Assembly (NCBI GenBank): GCA_029565415.1
Contig: JAKQOH010000210.1
Location: 34,165 to 98,164 of the forward strand
Source of the DNA: Candidatus Rifleibacteriota bacterium
GTDB taxonomy: Bacteria > Riflebacteria > Ozemobacteria > Ozemobacterales > Ozemobacteraceae
Direction: 5' to 3'
Length of the DNA stretch: 64,000 nucleotides
This document shows positions 8,701 to 18,200 of this stretch, piece by piece. Made by a program: the position numbers and the translations under genes. Position 1 is the stretch's first letter, and each line of letters opens with the position of its first letter. Under the pieces are notes generated by a model. That model was not told where the DNA came from, did no database searches, and saw only the letters and a program-made list of their open reading frames with translations.

Positions 8701-11468
8701 CAGGAGAAGCCAGGGATACGATCACGATATCGACGAACATTCTCGATTCACGCAACTTCGCCATCGTCGAGGAGATCGCCAATTTCGGCGCAGGTGTGCC
8801 GAACGAAACCGTCGAGATCGGGGTACATGTCGTCAACATCGGCAATCTCGACTGCCAAAACTTGAAATGGAAGTGTCTCAGCCCACTGAGCAACGGGGTG
8901 ACGACATTCGCCGTATCCCCCCCCGGGACACAACCGGCATTCAATCCGGGAAACGGCGGAAACGGCTGGGATCTCACCCCACCGGCCACCGTCGCAACCC
9001 TTTCGATCAATCCAATTCCGCTCGCCGCCACACCCGGCACCTACTGGGGCAGCTGGACACTCTGGAACGACCTGGACAACGACACCGTCATCGACGCCGG
9101 GGAAGCATCCGACACGGTCACGGGGTACCTCGAGGTCGGCGTGGATGGGGTGGACATCCTCGACTCGTCCCCGCTGGATCTCGGCTCAGCGGCCCCCGGC
9201 GAGAAAACCCCTCCCGTCATCTTCAGCGTGAAAAATATCGGCGAGCGCACCCTGACCCGGCTCCTCTACGAAAAGCCGAATCTCATCCAAGCCCCGTATC
9301 CGGCACTCACGCCGTTCTTCCAGATCTACTCGTATCCCGATCCGATCGGCCTGCTCACGGCAGGAGTCACGTGGGCTCCCTCCATCCAGGTCGCCATTCC
9401 CGAAAACCAGGGGCCGGGCTTGTATTCTGGCCCGTTGCGCGTATTTCAGGACGATCTTCCCGATGAGACCTACACGTCCCCCGAGAAATACGACACCATC
9501 ACCCTTCACCTCCTCGTAAAGGAAAAGCTGGCGCTGCGGTTCGAAGCCTCTCCTCTCGATCTGGGGGGCATCAACAAGGGCGAAACCATTGCGAAGACCT
9601 TCACGGCATTCAATGTCGGAAACAAGCAGATCAACAACCTGAAATACCTCCTCTCCCCCCTGAAAGATGGCGGAAACTCGATTCCCACGGGGCAGCTCAG
9701 CCTCCAGGTCCCGCCCTCTCCCTGGGCCCTTCCCTGGACCGGTCCTTCCTCCCAGGTCGCCACCTTCACCGTCACCACGCTGACGACCACCCCGACCGGA
9801 AACTATTCCGGAGAGGTCACGTTCTGGGAAGAAACGGGCGGAACCCCGGGCCTCGATGCGGGAGAATCTTTCTGGAAGCTCCCTGTCAAGATCTCCGTGG
9901 GCGCGAAATCCGTCGACGTCCTTGCCACCACCATCAATTTCGGCAACATCGCCAAGGGCAACGACACGGCAACCCAGACATTCACGGTCCGCAATACAGG
10001 CACCGTCTTCCTGTCGAACCTGAAGATCGACAAGCAGCCGGTTGGTGCCATCGGGACGCCCGACATCCGCTTCCTGCCCAACCAGGTCGCCCCACCCGCC
10101 CTGAATCCGGGCGTCACGCGTGATATATCGGTAAGTATTCACACGACGCCGACGACCCTCTCCGGAACGTTTTCGGGAGAACAGTGGGTCTACGAGGATC
10201 TGAACGGCAACGGCGTCCGCGAACCGCTCGAACCCCAGGACTCGTTCGTTCTCACCCTGATCGTCACTTCCGGCGGCGCCCTGTCCTACGAAATGGTCAC
10301 GGCCCCCAATCCCCTGATCATCGTTGCGCCCCGCAACACGACGGCCACGAGGAGTTTCCACATCACCAGCATCTGTGACAATCCCCTGACGAACGTGCAG
10401 ATGGTCACGGCAGCCCCAATCCTCGGGGCATTCACGATTCCGGCCTCGAACCTGAGGATGACGCCTCCCTCCGTCAACATCCAGGTGATGGAAACGGTCG
10501 ATGCATCGCTGTCCGTCACCATCCCGTCCATGCAGCCCGCCGGCCGGTATTATACGGCGACACAGACGGTGATCGACCTCGATCACCCGGCCGCAACCGC
10601 CCCTTTGATGGTGTATGTGGAAGTCCCCCCGACGAAATTCACGATCACGCCATCCGTCTTCACCCCGATTTCCGCAGCCCAGGGAAGCACCGTGAGCTTC
10701 GGGTTCACCCTGACGAACACCGGCCCATACCCCATCGCCCTCGACGCCGTCGGTACCAATCTCGTCGGCCCGGGCATCATTCCCTTTTCCGCAGCAAATG
10801 TCCTGTTCGGCATGCCCACCCTGGCAATCGGCGGAACGGTCAACGGCACATGCAGTCTCACGATCGACCCCGCCACGCCGATCGGCTTCCACGTCGGAAC
10901 CATGACGATCCGGGATGCCCTCTTCCAGAACGAAGCCAGTCCCACCGTTCAGATCCCGGTTCAGGTCACGGGACCGGCCGGCATCCCCGAAGTCGTGTAT
11001 CAGACCATCACGGGGCCGGACAAAATCGCGACGAGCACGGCGTATGTCTTCAGCAGCTATCTTCTCGCCACGGCTCCCCTCCATGTCGATCCCAATCCCG
11101 CTTCGACCTCACGGGTCCTCCTGCGGGTCACCGAATGGTGCGGCACGGCCTCCACGACGCACGAGTATGGCACCAACGGGATCCGAGCCGAAGAAATCAA
11201 TATCTCCATCAACCGCTGGCAGCGGTACTCGTTCGCCTTCACCTCGACCTCGAGCGCGCTTCTGGGAAGCTTCACCGTGGAACTCGGGCTTTTCAGTACG
11301 AAGACGGGCGAGGCCGTGATGTTCGACGGAATCCAACTGGAAAAAGCCGTCACCCTTCCCGGGCTTTCACCGGCGCAGGAGGCAACTCCCTGGACCCCCG
11401 AACGGGGTGTCGTCACGCCGACCCGGCAGAACGGCCTGTTCCGGGGAACGCCTTATTATACTTGGTAA
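2742..11468 (+). CDS. Giant secreted multi-repeat protein with two DUF2341 domains
   Basis: 2,908 residues, starting at the ATG that overlaps the upstream stop. A signal peptide (basic start, then LLALLVLLLCAPLPANGA) is followed by CARDB/NEW3-like modules with the phrase SKGQTGIQV. A DUF2341-type domain (about 213-320, starting SWWNKKWPFRR) is followed by a jelly-roll-like region, more CARDB modules, a second DUF2341 domain (about 877-970, PWWNTAYKYRQR...YYVYYGN) and a further sandwich region. From about 1630 to 2520 come repeats of roughly 110-130 residues (LDLGxxxPGxT...NTGNxxL). Several end in acidic loops like those of EF-hands (DRNGNGLLDAGEA, DLDNDTVIDAGEA), suggesting calcium binding. 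The end is a carbohydrate-binding-like sandwich (MFDGIQLEKA) and a tail finishing in YYTW. An extracellular structural protein or adhesin is likely; no catalytic site is seen. Confidence 0.9.
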   Translation: MNRHHDPRPRSIPVFLLALLVLLLCAPLPANGAVRINSITCSRATVSKGQTGIQVTMDVENLDTASAVTLTAANLTFTLGSYEVAHNSPALPTSIGAGSHLACVFTVSVNPLSTSGVCTVDGTVTTSGGSDPSADVIHTWTVQQPSELVITSIIGPSTISRGSIGNQAIMDVSRSGEASAWLNAVDLVPDTPTNYLDWVLKSPQLPQNFTRSSWWNKKWPFRRMMSITNQSQLTLPATYEIRLTFDHAALVDAGKSLPSGDDIRIIYDDGVNFYEIPRYLDTRQSSWQSPQTTIWFRLQTPLAPAPAADKKYAIYYGAGMADAMNPPDDPNAVFIFDDDFESGNRPAPLNWTIGKIAAYTTAWAIGIPGPAGQITPLSAYSGTRIAATGLTTQYTGQVPAAEVMWLRSPSIDLAGKLNPTLTFYDVFDIEDPGAPYDYGTLRAYRAPVAAAGIAPAPATALLRFEDQYLNEHYTWQPQSYGLSALVGERIYLEYCLRVDQLVFGYGWGLDDIRIRQIADHEPDNPLLGIEEQVPLAPTIKAFFDISVSPAAVSGPDQIDGLAEGVEINSGQPISDDSAAVPLVWEIAGQDITAYGNPFYMMPKTAFNAGETVYVRGSGYTAGVYYRVAWYNPSGNLVTTTTVTPQSSGVLFDQRTMSPTDGSGQWRLIVTNAAGTVSYAETGFHLNTKPQLLSELILPEYAIQGQQITLTERVKNTGQTPAIGVTPTAPTADGGGGFTAFTGPSPMALTITGGATGEFTWTMTAGAPGNLAFRGNALGTVEGSSLQVESASGGSNICRILTEQMSISQVAADETTVTRGQTGVPVSVTLSNTGSADLNIASLSFTARQGATDRSPDYTAVIVSPTIPAHLSGTGSPPWWNTAYKYRQRLRITADDQRYPPNSSSQITIKTNDLIAAGKLQGDLDDWRLMQWIEGTGWVQLDRHYISSNKSIFKIRNEILPYGRDEGYYVYYGNTAATSADLAANRKNCYIFWEDWEGSVYGNGFSLLADISQPNFPGWATNDAGVNGIYISRNNNDTSPLQLGPDSSPLLAAQSLCFRGLDFGNTFNLNKFAQAARSIDTSGYHHLQLTYHRYFDNGCTGTTAGTNYDWGRVKLYDGAAWNELIFYPANGPNDDLWHEETYDLSGYQTGPGWQIQFEANFWYGWSTNNNRLCFDDIRLFMNAPNAIGLGEETIPVTTLIATLSVDVSVAAAAGLTTIDAAATATSVVATGVQSIVGATLNDQWTVSTSSLQTFSDGAATIPCSRFARGQPITVLGTGFPSLQTLSLCWYDAFPPDAAPIASLPVSTNAGGSLTQTYTPTAAFRYGLGTIQVRNGATHLATGSARILEKPFPMPSFELSPATSSLGTPMTAALSVTSSVFGDLFEAGIFSSAWTTAGPGTEILDTAAAYAANPPSQFVHLSYNAAGAETLTRVVNLRDMTGVSLHARYSTVFAGAPVFVVETSPDGVTWTSLFTETAQLGIGIWKDLLIALPEDLLGNSNVRIRFRLQADAGGMDHLLLDDVYLTGQSENHERLRIIPHIWEKAPGGDCTGNGVCIQNPQPASNTLSCGETVSFTALYTPTQMTSAGTRFYLHGPVENGVLASGVSLLDGQDCHVPDTRSTGVSISQKALQVTPGLVDMGTVGPGQTSPSRSVTITNTGNLDLEHLKWEFHNLASDPYFIPPDGSVGTPDMIGALAVGDSTTGGLRVTIPPMQEPGTYTAYQFVFEDTNQDGASIGDAIAQFLMRVVVPPTELLRANHTSLFLGSWLANDRTATASLMVTNIGNMDQIKVRFVISDLKYLGNTIPSSSASLQPVIFGLMSPGDARWVNFSVQIPNAQTPGTYVGTGTFLNDKDVDTLADPGEASSAVSLSLIVGPNESLDIVSATVTLPNVSPGQVTFSPALRLSNTGGLPLERLQFVSSSLTVSGRTIDATNVTIAPAPLPTVGTGLFTTFVFYVDIPFDQDRNPGPAYSGVQTIFNDRNGNGLLDAGEARDTITISTNILDSRNFAIVEEIANFGAGVPNETVEIGVHVVNIGNLDCQNLKWKCLSPLSNGVTTFAVSPPGTQPAFNPGNGGNGWDLTPPATVATLSINPIPLAATPGTYWGSWTLWNDLDNDTVIDAGEASDTVTGYLEVGVDGVDILDSSPLDLGSAAPGEKTPPVIFSVKNIGERTLTRLLYEKPNLIQAPYPALTPFFQIYSYPDPIGLLTAGVTWAPSIQVAIPENQGPGLYSGPLRVFQDDLPDETYTSPEKYDTITLHLLVKEKLALRFEASPLDLGGINKGETIAKTFTAFNVGNKQINNLKYLLSPLKDGGNSIPTGQLSLQVPPSPWALPWTGPSSQVATFTVTTLTTTPTGNYSGEVTFWEETGGTPGLDAGESFWKLPVKISVGAKSVDVLATTINFGNIAKGNDTATQTFTVRNTGTVFLSNLKIDKQPVGAIGTPDIRFLPNQVAPPALNPGVTRDISVSIHTTPTTLSGTFSGEQWVYEDLNGNGVREPLEPQDSFVLTLIVTSGGALSYEMVTAPNPLIIVAPRNTTATRSFHITSICDNPLTNVQMVTAAPILGAFTIPASNLRMTPPSVNIQVMETVDASLSVTIPSMQPAGRYYTATQTVIDLDHPAATAPLMVYVEVPPTKFTITPSVFTPISAAQGSTVSFGFTLTNTGPYPIALDAVGTNLVGPGIIPFSAANVLFGMPTLAIGGTVNGTCSLTIDPATPIGFHVGTMTIRDALFQNEASPTVQIPVQVTGPAGIPEVVYQTITGPDKIATSTAYVFSSYLLATAPLHVDPNPASTSRVLLRVTEWCGTASTTHEYGTNGIRAEEINISINRWQRYSFAFTSTSSALLGSFTVELGLFSTKTGEAVMFDGIQLEKAVTLPGLSPAQEATPWTPERGVVTPTRQNGLFRGTPYYTW

Positions 11469-11478
11469 CATATTATTC

Positions 11479-11500
11479 GGCATCCCGATCAAGGGATGCC
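11479..11500. terminator. Hairpin after the giant gene, possible weak terminator
   Basis: GGCATCCC and GGGATGCC form a perfect 8-bp stem with a 6-nt loop 10 nt after the stop codon. There is no T-run on either side, so termination is uncertain. Confidence 0.4.
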
Positions 11501-11524
11501 GTTCGAGCTTTCCAAGGTCAAGAT

Positions 11525-11636
11525 CCCCAATGATCTTGTAGAGACCCCCTTCGCAAACGATCCGAAGTTCTCGGCCGGGAAATTCCTTCGCCAGGTGTTT
11601 CGCCACCAAGGCGATCGCTTTTTGCTCGATGGCCAC
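11525..11636 (-). pseudogene. Truncated copy of the 130-aa protein encoded at 21382-21774
   Basis: Read on the minus strand, this piece encodes IALVAKHLAKEFPGREL and LYKIIGDLDL. These match the last 35 or so residues of the intact minus-strand protein at 21382-21774 (ERLAEAFPGREL...YKIIGDLGLD). The stop codon that ends the intact copy is lost here and the frame runs on into unrelated sequence. A stop codon lies about 15 nt upstream of the GTG at 11636, so the N-terminal three quarters are missing. It is most simply a leftover from duplication or rearrangement of the giant-protein locus. A tiny functional protein is not excluded. Confidence 0.7.
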
Positions 11637-11719
11637 GCAGGTTTCTATTGTTTATCAAATATTTCAATCATGGTGCGTATTTCTGCTATCATGACCTGAA
11701 TATCACCGCGAGAAGACCG

Positions 11720-12217
11720 ATGCCTCTGCGAAAAGGAATCCTGGTTCTCCTGCTGGCGACCTTGCCGGGATGCCTGAACGCACAGGCTCCCCGGGTGCCG
11801 CTGAAGACGCTCCTGCTGATGAATAACGCCCGCGCGGCATCACGGAGTGGCAACGCCAGCGAAGCCACCCGCCTTCTTGCCCAGGTCCGGACGTTCGAAC
11901 CATCGGCAAAAGCGGGCAACTGGACTGCCCCGCAGATGGCCCCCCCTTCCGCCCAGCCCCTGGATGAGCGCTCGGACGCAGAGCTCGAGGCCATTCTGCT
12001 CACCTCGCCGACGAATGTCGAAGTCCGCCACATCCTCCTTGCTCGTGCGATCAAAGCTGGCGACACCGCCAGCATCCAACGCCACAGATCCGTGCTCGGC
12101 CAGCCTGAGTCGATCCCAGTCGGCAAGCTCCTGCTTCTCGGCGTTCTCTGCCTTCTTTTGCTCATCGAAAGCCGGAAACTTCGTGACATCCTCCGCTCGA
12201 GTTACCATTCGAAATAA
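11720..12217 (+). CDS. Small exported TPR-like protein with C-terminal membrane helix
   Basis: 165 residues. The ATG at 11720 (MPLRKGILVLLLATLPGC) gives a clear signal sequence with a possible but non-ideal lipobox (LPGC). A helical TPR-like part follows (LLLMNNARAASRSGNASEATRLLAQVRTFEP, then ELEAILLTSPTNVEVRHILLARA), then a C-terminal transmembrane helix (VGKLLLLGVLCLLLLIE) with a basic tail. The helical part resembles that of the membrane protein encoded at 2074-2745. That protein is anchored at the other end, yet both would place the helical domain outside the membrane. Its 3' end overlaps the 3' end of the convergent second giant gene by 16 nt. It may be the partner of that giant protein (inference). 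Confidence 0.75.
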   Translation: MPLRKGILVLLLATLPGCLNAQAPRVPLKTLLLMNNARAASRSGNASEATRLLAQVRTFEPSAKAGNWTAPQMAPPSAQPLDERSDAELEAILLTSPTNVEVRHILLARAIKAGDTASIQRHRSVLGQPESIPVGKLLLLGVLCLLLLIESRKLRDILRSSYHSK

Positions 12218-15200
12218 TATTTTTTCCCCGACAGGTCCAGTTCGGTGTAGGGCGACACGATCTTTTTCCCGGGGGCGAACGCCGTCGGACGTTTCTGCGT
12301 CTGATTATCCGGCTTTTCCAGCTGCACCCCATCGAACCAGACGGCGTGGGAAGCCGTCGGCGGCGATACCGGCGACGTGTTGCCAAGCATGATGTAGGTT
12401 TTGCTCGCCGTCGACGTGTCGAGGTAGTATTCGAACGACACATATATTCTATACCACATATAAACGTTCGCACCGAACTGGGCGGGCCAGGCTTCGACGA
12501 CACCGAACTCCCCCGACCCCGTCGTGCTGCCCTGCACGCGGCCGTCCGAATCAATCTCGACCCAGGGCTGGAAGACGATCGCCCCCCCCTCCGTCGTGTC
12601 GAAGAAGGAAATCCGCGCGGAGCCGGTTCCTGGGCAGACATACGCCGAAAGAACATACCGGGACTCGGGAGGCTGGAACGTGAATGTCGCGATTTCCTGA
12701 TACACCGTCCCACTCGAGAGGCCGATCGGCCCGCCCTGGATGATCTCGCACCGAAACTGACAATCATCCGAGACCACGCCTCCGCCGGCCGATATCACCT
12801 GCGGCCCCGACTGATCATAGACTCCAAGCTCCTGCAGGGGATCGACCGGGCCGATCCGGACCGTCGTCGTGCCGTAGGAGCCGACCGGCGTTGGATCGGG
12901 GTTGAACAACGGATCGAAGGCGATCACCGCCGCGGGGATGGTGTGTCCGGCCCCGTCCCCGACATTCGCGAACGTCCAGGAAAAGGCATTCAGCGGGACA
13001 TTGCCGGCGTTGTAATAGCAAATTCCGACCCAGCCCGAGGCCTGGCCCCGGCCGATCCGGCCGAAATCGACCATTCCGGGCAGAAGCGTGATCAGAGGCC
13101 GCGGATTCACCGTCAGTTTCACCTGGAAATTCGCGGTGGCCTCGGCAGCCTGGATGACCCCGTCACCGTTCTCATCCTCCCAGACCGCCGAATCCCCCGT
13201 ATACACATCCGGTGGAACGAAACTCGCCAGTTCGACGGTTGCGGCGCAGGAGATGTTCCCGCTTCCCGGAATGCCGAAAGGTGCGGCGGGTGACCAGGTC
13301 AGAGACGCGAGAGGGAAGGTATATCCGGTCCCCGTCAGCGGGACGAGATTCTTCCACCGCAGCTTCGTCAGCGGAATCGCCGATCCGTTGTAGGCGGTGA
13401 AGCTCTTCACAACCGTCCCTCCCGGATCCTGCGGGCCGAAATCCACCGGCGGATTCGTCGGATCCGTCTCGAACACGCTCTTGTGGCCGATGCGCAGCGT
13501 GATCGTGAAGGTGTCGTTTTCCTCATTGCCGGGGTTATAACTCCCGTCGGCACCATTGTAATCGTCATAGATGCGATGGGTTGCGACATACGTGCCATCC
13601 GCCTTCGGAGAGCCCACCGTGATCGTGATCGTCGCCAGTTGCGACTGACCAACCGTGAATCCACCCGGCACGGCCGGAAGATACACGATCGAAGAAGCCG
13701 GAATCACGTCGATCCCGCTCGAGAGCGTGGCAATGACGGCTCTGACCATGGTCAGATCCTGGTTTCCGGTGTTCACGATCTCGATCGTGCCGCTGACGAC
13801 GGAGTTCTCCGTCGTCCACCCCAGGTCGAGATTCGACTGGAGGACATTGATCGCCTTGTTCGAGGTCACCGTCAGATTGATCGCGCAAGTGTCGCTCGCC
13901 TCGTAGCTCTGAAGCTGCTTGTCGCCATTGATATCATTCCAGGCGGTCAGGGTGCCCGTGTAGAGCCCGGGAAGCCTGTTGGCCGGAACCAACACGCGCC
14001 AGTACCCGAACTTCTGGCCGCCGACCAGGATGCTGCCGAGGGGCGCCGGCACGAAAGAACCGGAAACCGGAAAGATGAAGCTCGCCGAGGCGGGGATCGT
14101 TTGCGGCCCGACAAGAGCGGAACAGGTCGCCACGAGACTCGTGATCGTCAACGAGCCGGTGTTGCGGAACTTGATCGCCGTTTCGGCCGAGTAGGTGGCG
14201 GGCGGGCCGCTCGTGGCATACGACAGGTTTTCGATGTCCAAAGCCGCAGAGCCGATCCGGCACTTGATGATGAACGGGGATTGGGGCTCGCCGGTGTCAC
14301 GATCGAGCCCCAGATCGGTGTCATCGAACAGCCATGCCGAGCTGCCGGTATAATCCCCCGGGGGCTGAGCCACGTTCACGATCAGCCTCACATCCCTCGT
14401 GAAGATGGCTCCGGGAGCCGCCGTAAACGGCACTCCGGGCGGGAAATCGTAGCTCGGCGTCGAGATCGTGTTGCCGCCTGCAGATACCAAAGGCAGCTTG
14501 GTCCACATGAGCCGGGACAGCGTGACATTGCCCGAGTTACGGCAGGCAAAGGGAACCGTCACAACCGCTCCCGGGGCAAGATCGCCCAGTTCCACGGTCG
14601 GAGCGAGCACCTGAACCGCGGGATAGGCGGGAATGCTGACGGTCAGGGTGAATGTTCCCGAGGCTTCGCCGGGGTCGGCCACGCCGTTCCCGTTCGAGTC
14701 TTCGTACAGAGTCTGAACTCCCGAATACGCGCCCATGATCATGCCGGGAGGGACGAACAGGGCGACGGTCGCGGTACCCGTCGTCACGACCGAAGCAGGC
14801 GGAATGATGGAGATATTGTCTGTGGCGATCGAGTTGCCCATCCCATCCTGCAGGGCCTGAAGCGAAGCCTTGAGATTCGTCAGAGACAGCGAACCGGTAT
14901 TGGTGATGGTCTCCTTGAGCCCGGAGATGATCGTCGAAGGCGTCCCGAGCCCCGCAGGAAGCACGGGAGGGGACAGAGTGAACTGTTTGGTGCCGACACC
15001 GACCCGCACCTGGAACGTGTCACTCGCTTCTCCGGCATCGATCGCCCCGTCGGCATCCGTATCCGCCCACATCGTCCAGGTCGCGACGTAAATCCCTTGG
15101 GTGGCGGCGGCAGGAATCGCGGCGGAGACGCTTGCTACGCGGGATTCCCCGATCGTCAGATTTCCGGGATTCGGAGAAACGGCCAGGAAGGTTGCACTTC

Positions 15201-18200
15201 CGATCGTCTGAACGAATTTGACGTTCGTGACCGCCTGGTTTCCTCCGTTGAACAGGTTCACACTCTTCGCATTGGTCGTCTGACCGGGGCTCCAGTTGCC
15301 GAGATCGATCAGATTCTCGATGACGAAGACTTTCGGCCGGCTCAGCACGTTCACCGTGACGGTGAAAATCTTATACGGTTCGATGGAATCGGGATTCCCG
15401 TTACCATTCATGTCTTCGTACACCGACATCGTCGTGGCATAGGTGCCGGAAGCCTGATTGTAGGGAACCGTCATCGCAATCGAGACGGCGGCGCTGGCGT
15501 CGGGATTGATCGCTCCGATCGGAGACGGGGCCAGCGTCACGTAGGCGTGAGAAGTCGTCAGGGGGAAAACGCCGTTCAGATCGACCTTGTTCCACTTCAC
15601 GGCGCTCAGGACGAGGTTGCCGACGTTGCCGACCTGGAAGGGGATGGTCGAAGTGGTCTCCCCTGGCGCAAGCGAGCCCAGGTCGAATGCCGACGGGGAA
15701 AGAGCCATGGCCCGCCGGTAGATTTTCAGCCCGTTGGAAACGGCCGCCTGGCTGTTGATCGGAGTTCCTGTGTTGGCATCCACACCGTAGACCGAGCAGG
15801 CAAGCTGGGCCGTCAGCGAGTAACTGCCGACCGTTCCCGTGTCGTCCGTCGCCTTGTAGGTCCAGACGAAGGTGGTCGATGCCAGCGCCGTCACGGTGGA
15901 AGAGGCGGGCGCGGGGCCCGTCTGATACGACATGGCTCCCGTGCTTGCCGCGGTCGGGACGAGAGCCGAAGGGGTCGCCGGGGAGACGCTCGCTCCCGAC
16001 GGTGTCGTATTGCTGGCAACGAGCGTGACGGTCACGGTGTCATCGACGAACACCGGATTGGGCGAGATCGTCAGGCTGGCGATCAGGTTTCCGGGCGTCT
16101 GGACATCGAAATAGTTCACGGCGAGGAGCTGGTCGCGCGTCGTACTGTTGCTGTCAGGGTCGGTTTCGATCTCGACACTCCAGCGCGTCAGCGCAGCTCC
16201 GGCCGGAAGCGTATAGACGTAATCCACCCATCCCTTCGAGGTCGCGGTCAGGCGGTTCGACACATCGGTCCATCCGGCCGGGGCCGGCGAGGTGTTGGGA
16301 ATCGTCGAGCTGTACAGCCTGAACCTGTATCCCGTGGAATACGGCGGCAGGCCGAACGCACGGATCTTCACATCCTGACCACGGTTGAACGCATACTGTT
16401 CGGTGGAGAAATCCGTCTCCCGGGAGAGCTGGATACCGATCGATCCGATCGTCCACCGGTCGTTTGGGGACGCAGGCACGAGAATCGTCACCGATGCCGG
16501 AACGTTGGCATCGTAGGCCCGCATGCCGAACGTCAGCGTTGCAAGGCCCTCGGGGGAATCGAAGTCCACGTCCACCATGAACGTGATCGTCGCCACGGCA
16601 TTGTTCCCGGGAATCGACGCGGGCAGGACCGAAGGCGTGGCAATCGCCTGCGTATAGGAGCCCAGCGTGAACGACAGGCTGGCGGTCGTCAGCATGGCCG
16701 TTGCCTGCCCCGAGTTCCGCACCCGCGCCTCGACCTCGATGTTCTTCTGGTTCCGGTAGACCAGGGTCGGGGTTGCCGTCAGCGAGATCAGGGAAAGGCT
16801 CGGCGGCGTCTGGATCACGCAGACGTTGCTCGTCGCCGTCGCGCTCCGGATGGCAAGATCCGCGTTCGCGTCGACACCGAAGGCAACATCCGATGCAACG
16901 AAGGTGCCCGCGCTCGTCGCCCGCCACATCCAGGTGAATGTCGCCGATGTATACCCCAGAATATCCTGGGAATCCGGCGTCGGCCCGGCCGTCAGCGTGG
17001 CGATCCCCGTGCCGGAACTGGCCAGCACGCCCGGATACGCGTCCCGGATGCGTGCGCCGCCGACGTTCGAACAGGACATGACTGCCTGGAACGGCTGCCC
17101 GACGGACACGGTCAGGGGCAGGGAAAGCGATGCCGTGAGGCTCGCCCCGTTCACGACGTCGAAGGACGTCTGACAGGAAACGATGGTGTTGAGCGGGTTC
17201 GTGACGCGGATCGTCCACTGGCCGAAGGGGGACGTGGGGCCGATGGCATACTGGTGGGCAAGGGTGCCGGAGGCCAGGGCCGTCAGCGGCGGATTCGAGG
17301 AGGCCACCTCGGTGCCGGACGGGTCATACCACCGGACGACGAAATCCTTGAACGGAGCGAGGTTTTCCCCCTTCGCATAGATCATCGTCGAACCGACGCT
17401 GGGGCGGTTGAAGCTGGTCGACGGATACAGGCCGGCCGCGTCCTTGTAGCTTTTCACGACCTCGGCCATGATCGTCCAGGTGGCCGGCAGCAGGGCCCGT
17501 TCATAGAATTTCGCATCGCCCATGTTGCCGTCGAGCCAGTCGATACGCGCATCGACCGAGGAGGTCCCCGTTGCCGAAAGCGGCGAGATATCCACGCCAT
17601 ACTGAACCGTGAGAGACTGGCCTCCCAGAACCGTGACCGGGAATGGCGTGACGGGATACACGGCGTCATAGGTGCCAAGCGTGAAATAGGGAAGCAGGGT
17701 CGAACTCGTCCAGGAAGCCGGAGCTTCCTTGATGTTCTGGACGTTCAGAAACACCGGAATCCCTGTCTGGCCGCGATAAACCGTCGACGAGGCCGTGATC
17801 GACACGAGAACGAGATCGGAAGGCGACTGGATCGTCCAGGCATCCTTCACGACCGCCCCTGCGGCATTTGCCGGCTTGCCGGAAAACGCATTCGTTCCCG
17901 AGGCGGTCGCGTCGATCGTCGAGATGCCCGAGGGGCTGTTCGACAGAACGTTGACCGAAATCTGGACGGTGAGACTCCCGGGGCCGGGAATGACGGTGCC
18001 GAGCGCGGGCGATATCAGGGTCTGGGTGTAAAACCCCAGGGAGAACGTCAGGCTCGCCCCGTTGAACACCAGCGGTGTTTCGCCGGTGTTCTCGAGATCG
18101 ATGAAGACGGGGATACCGTTCTGGCCCTTGTTGACCGCCGTGGGTACCGTCCGGACCTCCTTGATCACCATCGTCGCCTTTTTCCGGACCAGCCAGCTTC

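Noticed and set aside
7739..9466. A 575-codon plus-strand frame inside giant protein 1
   Set aside because: It is a shifted-frame reading of the NTG repeats, rich in Arg, His and Pro.
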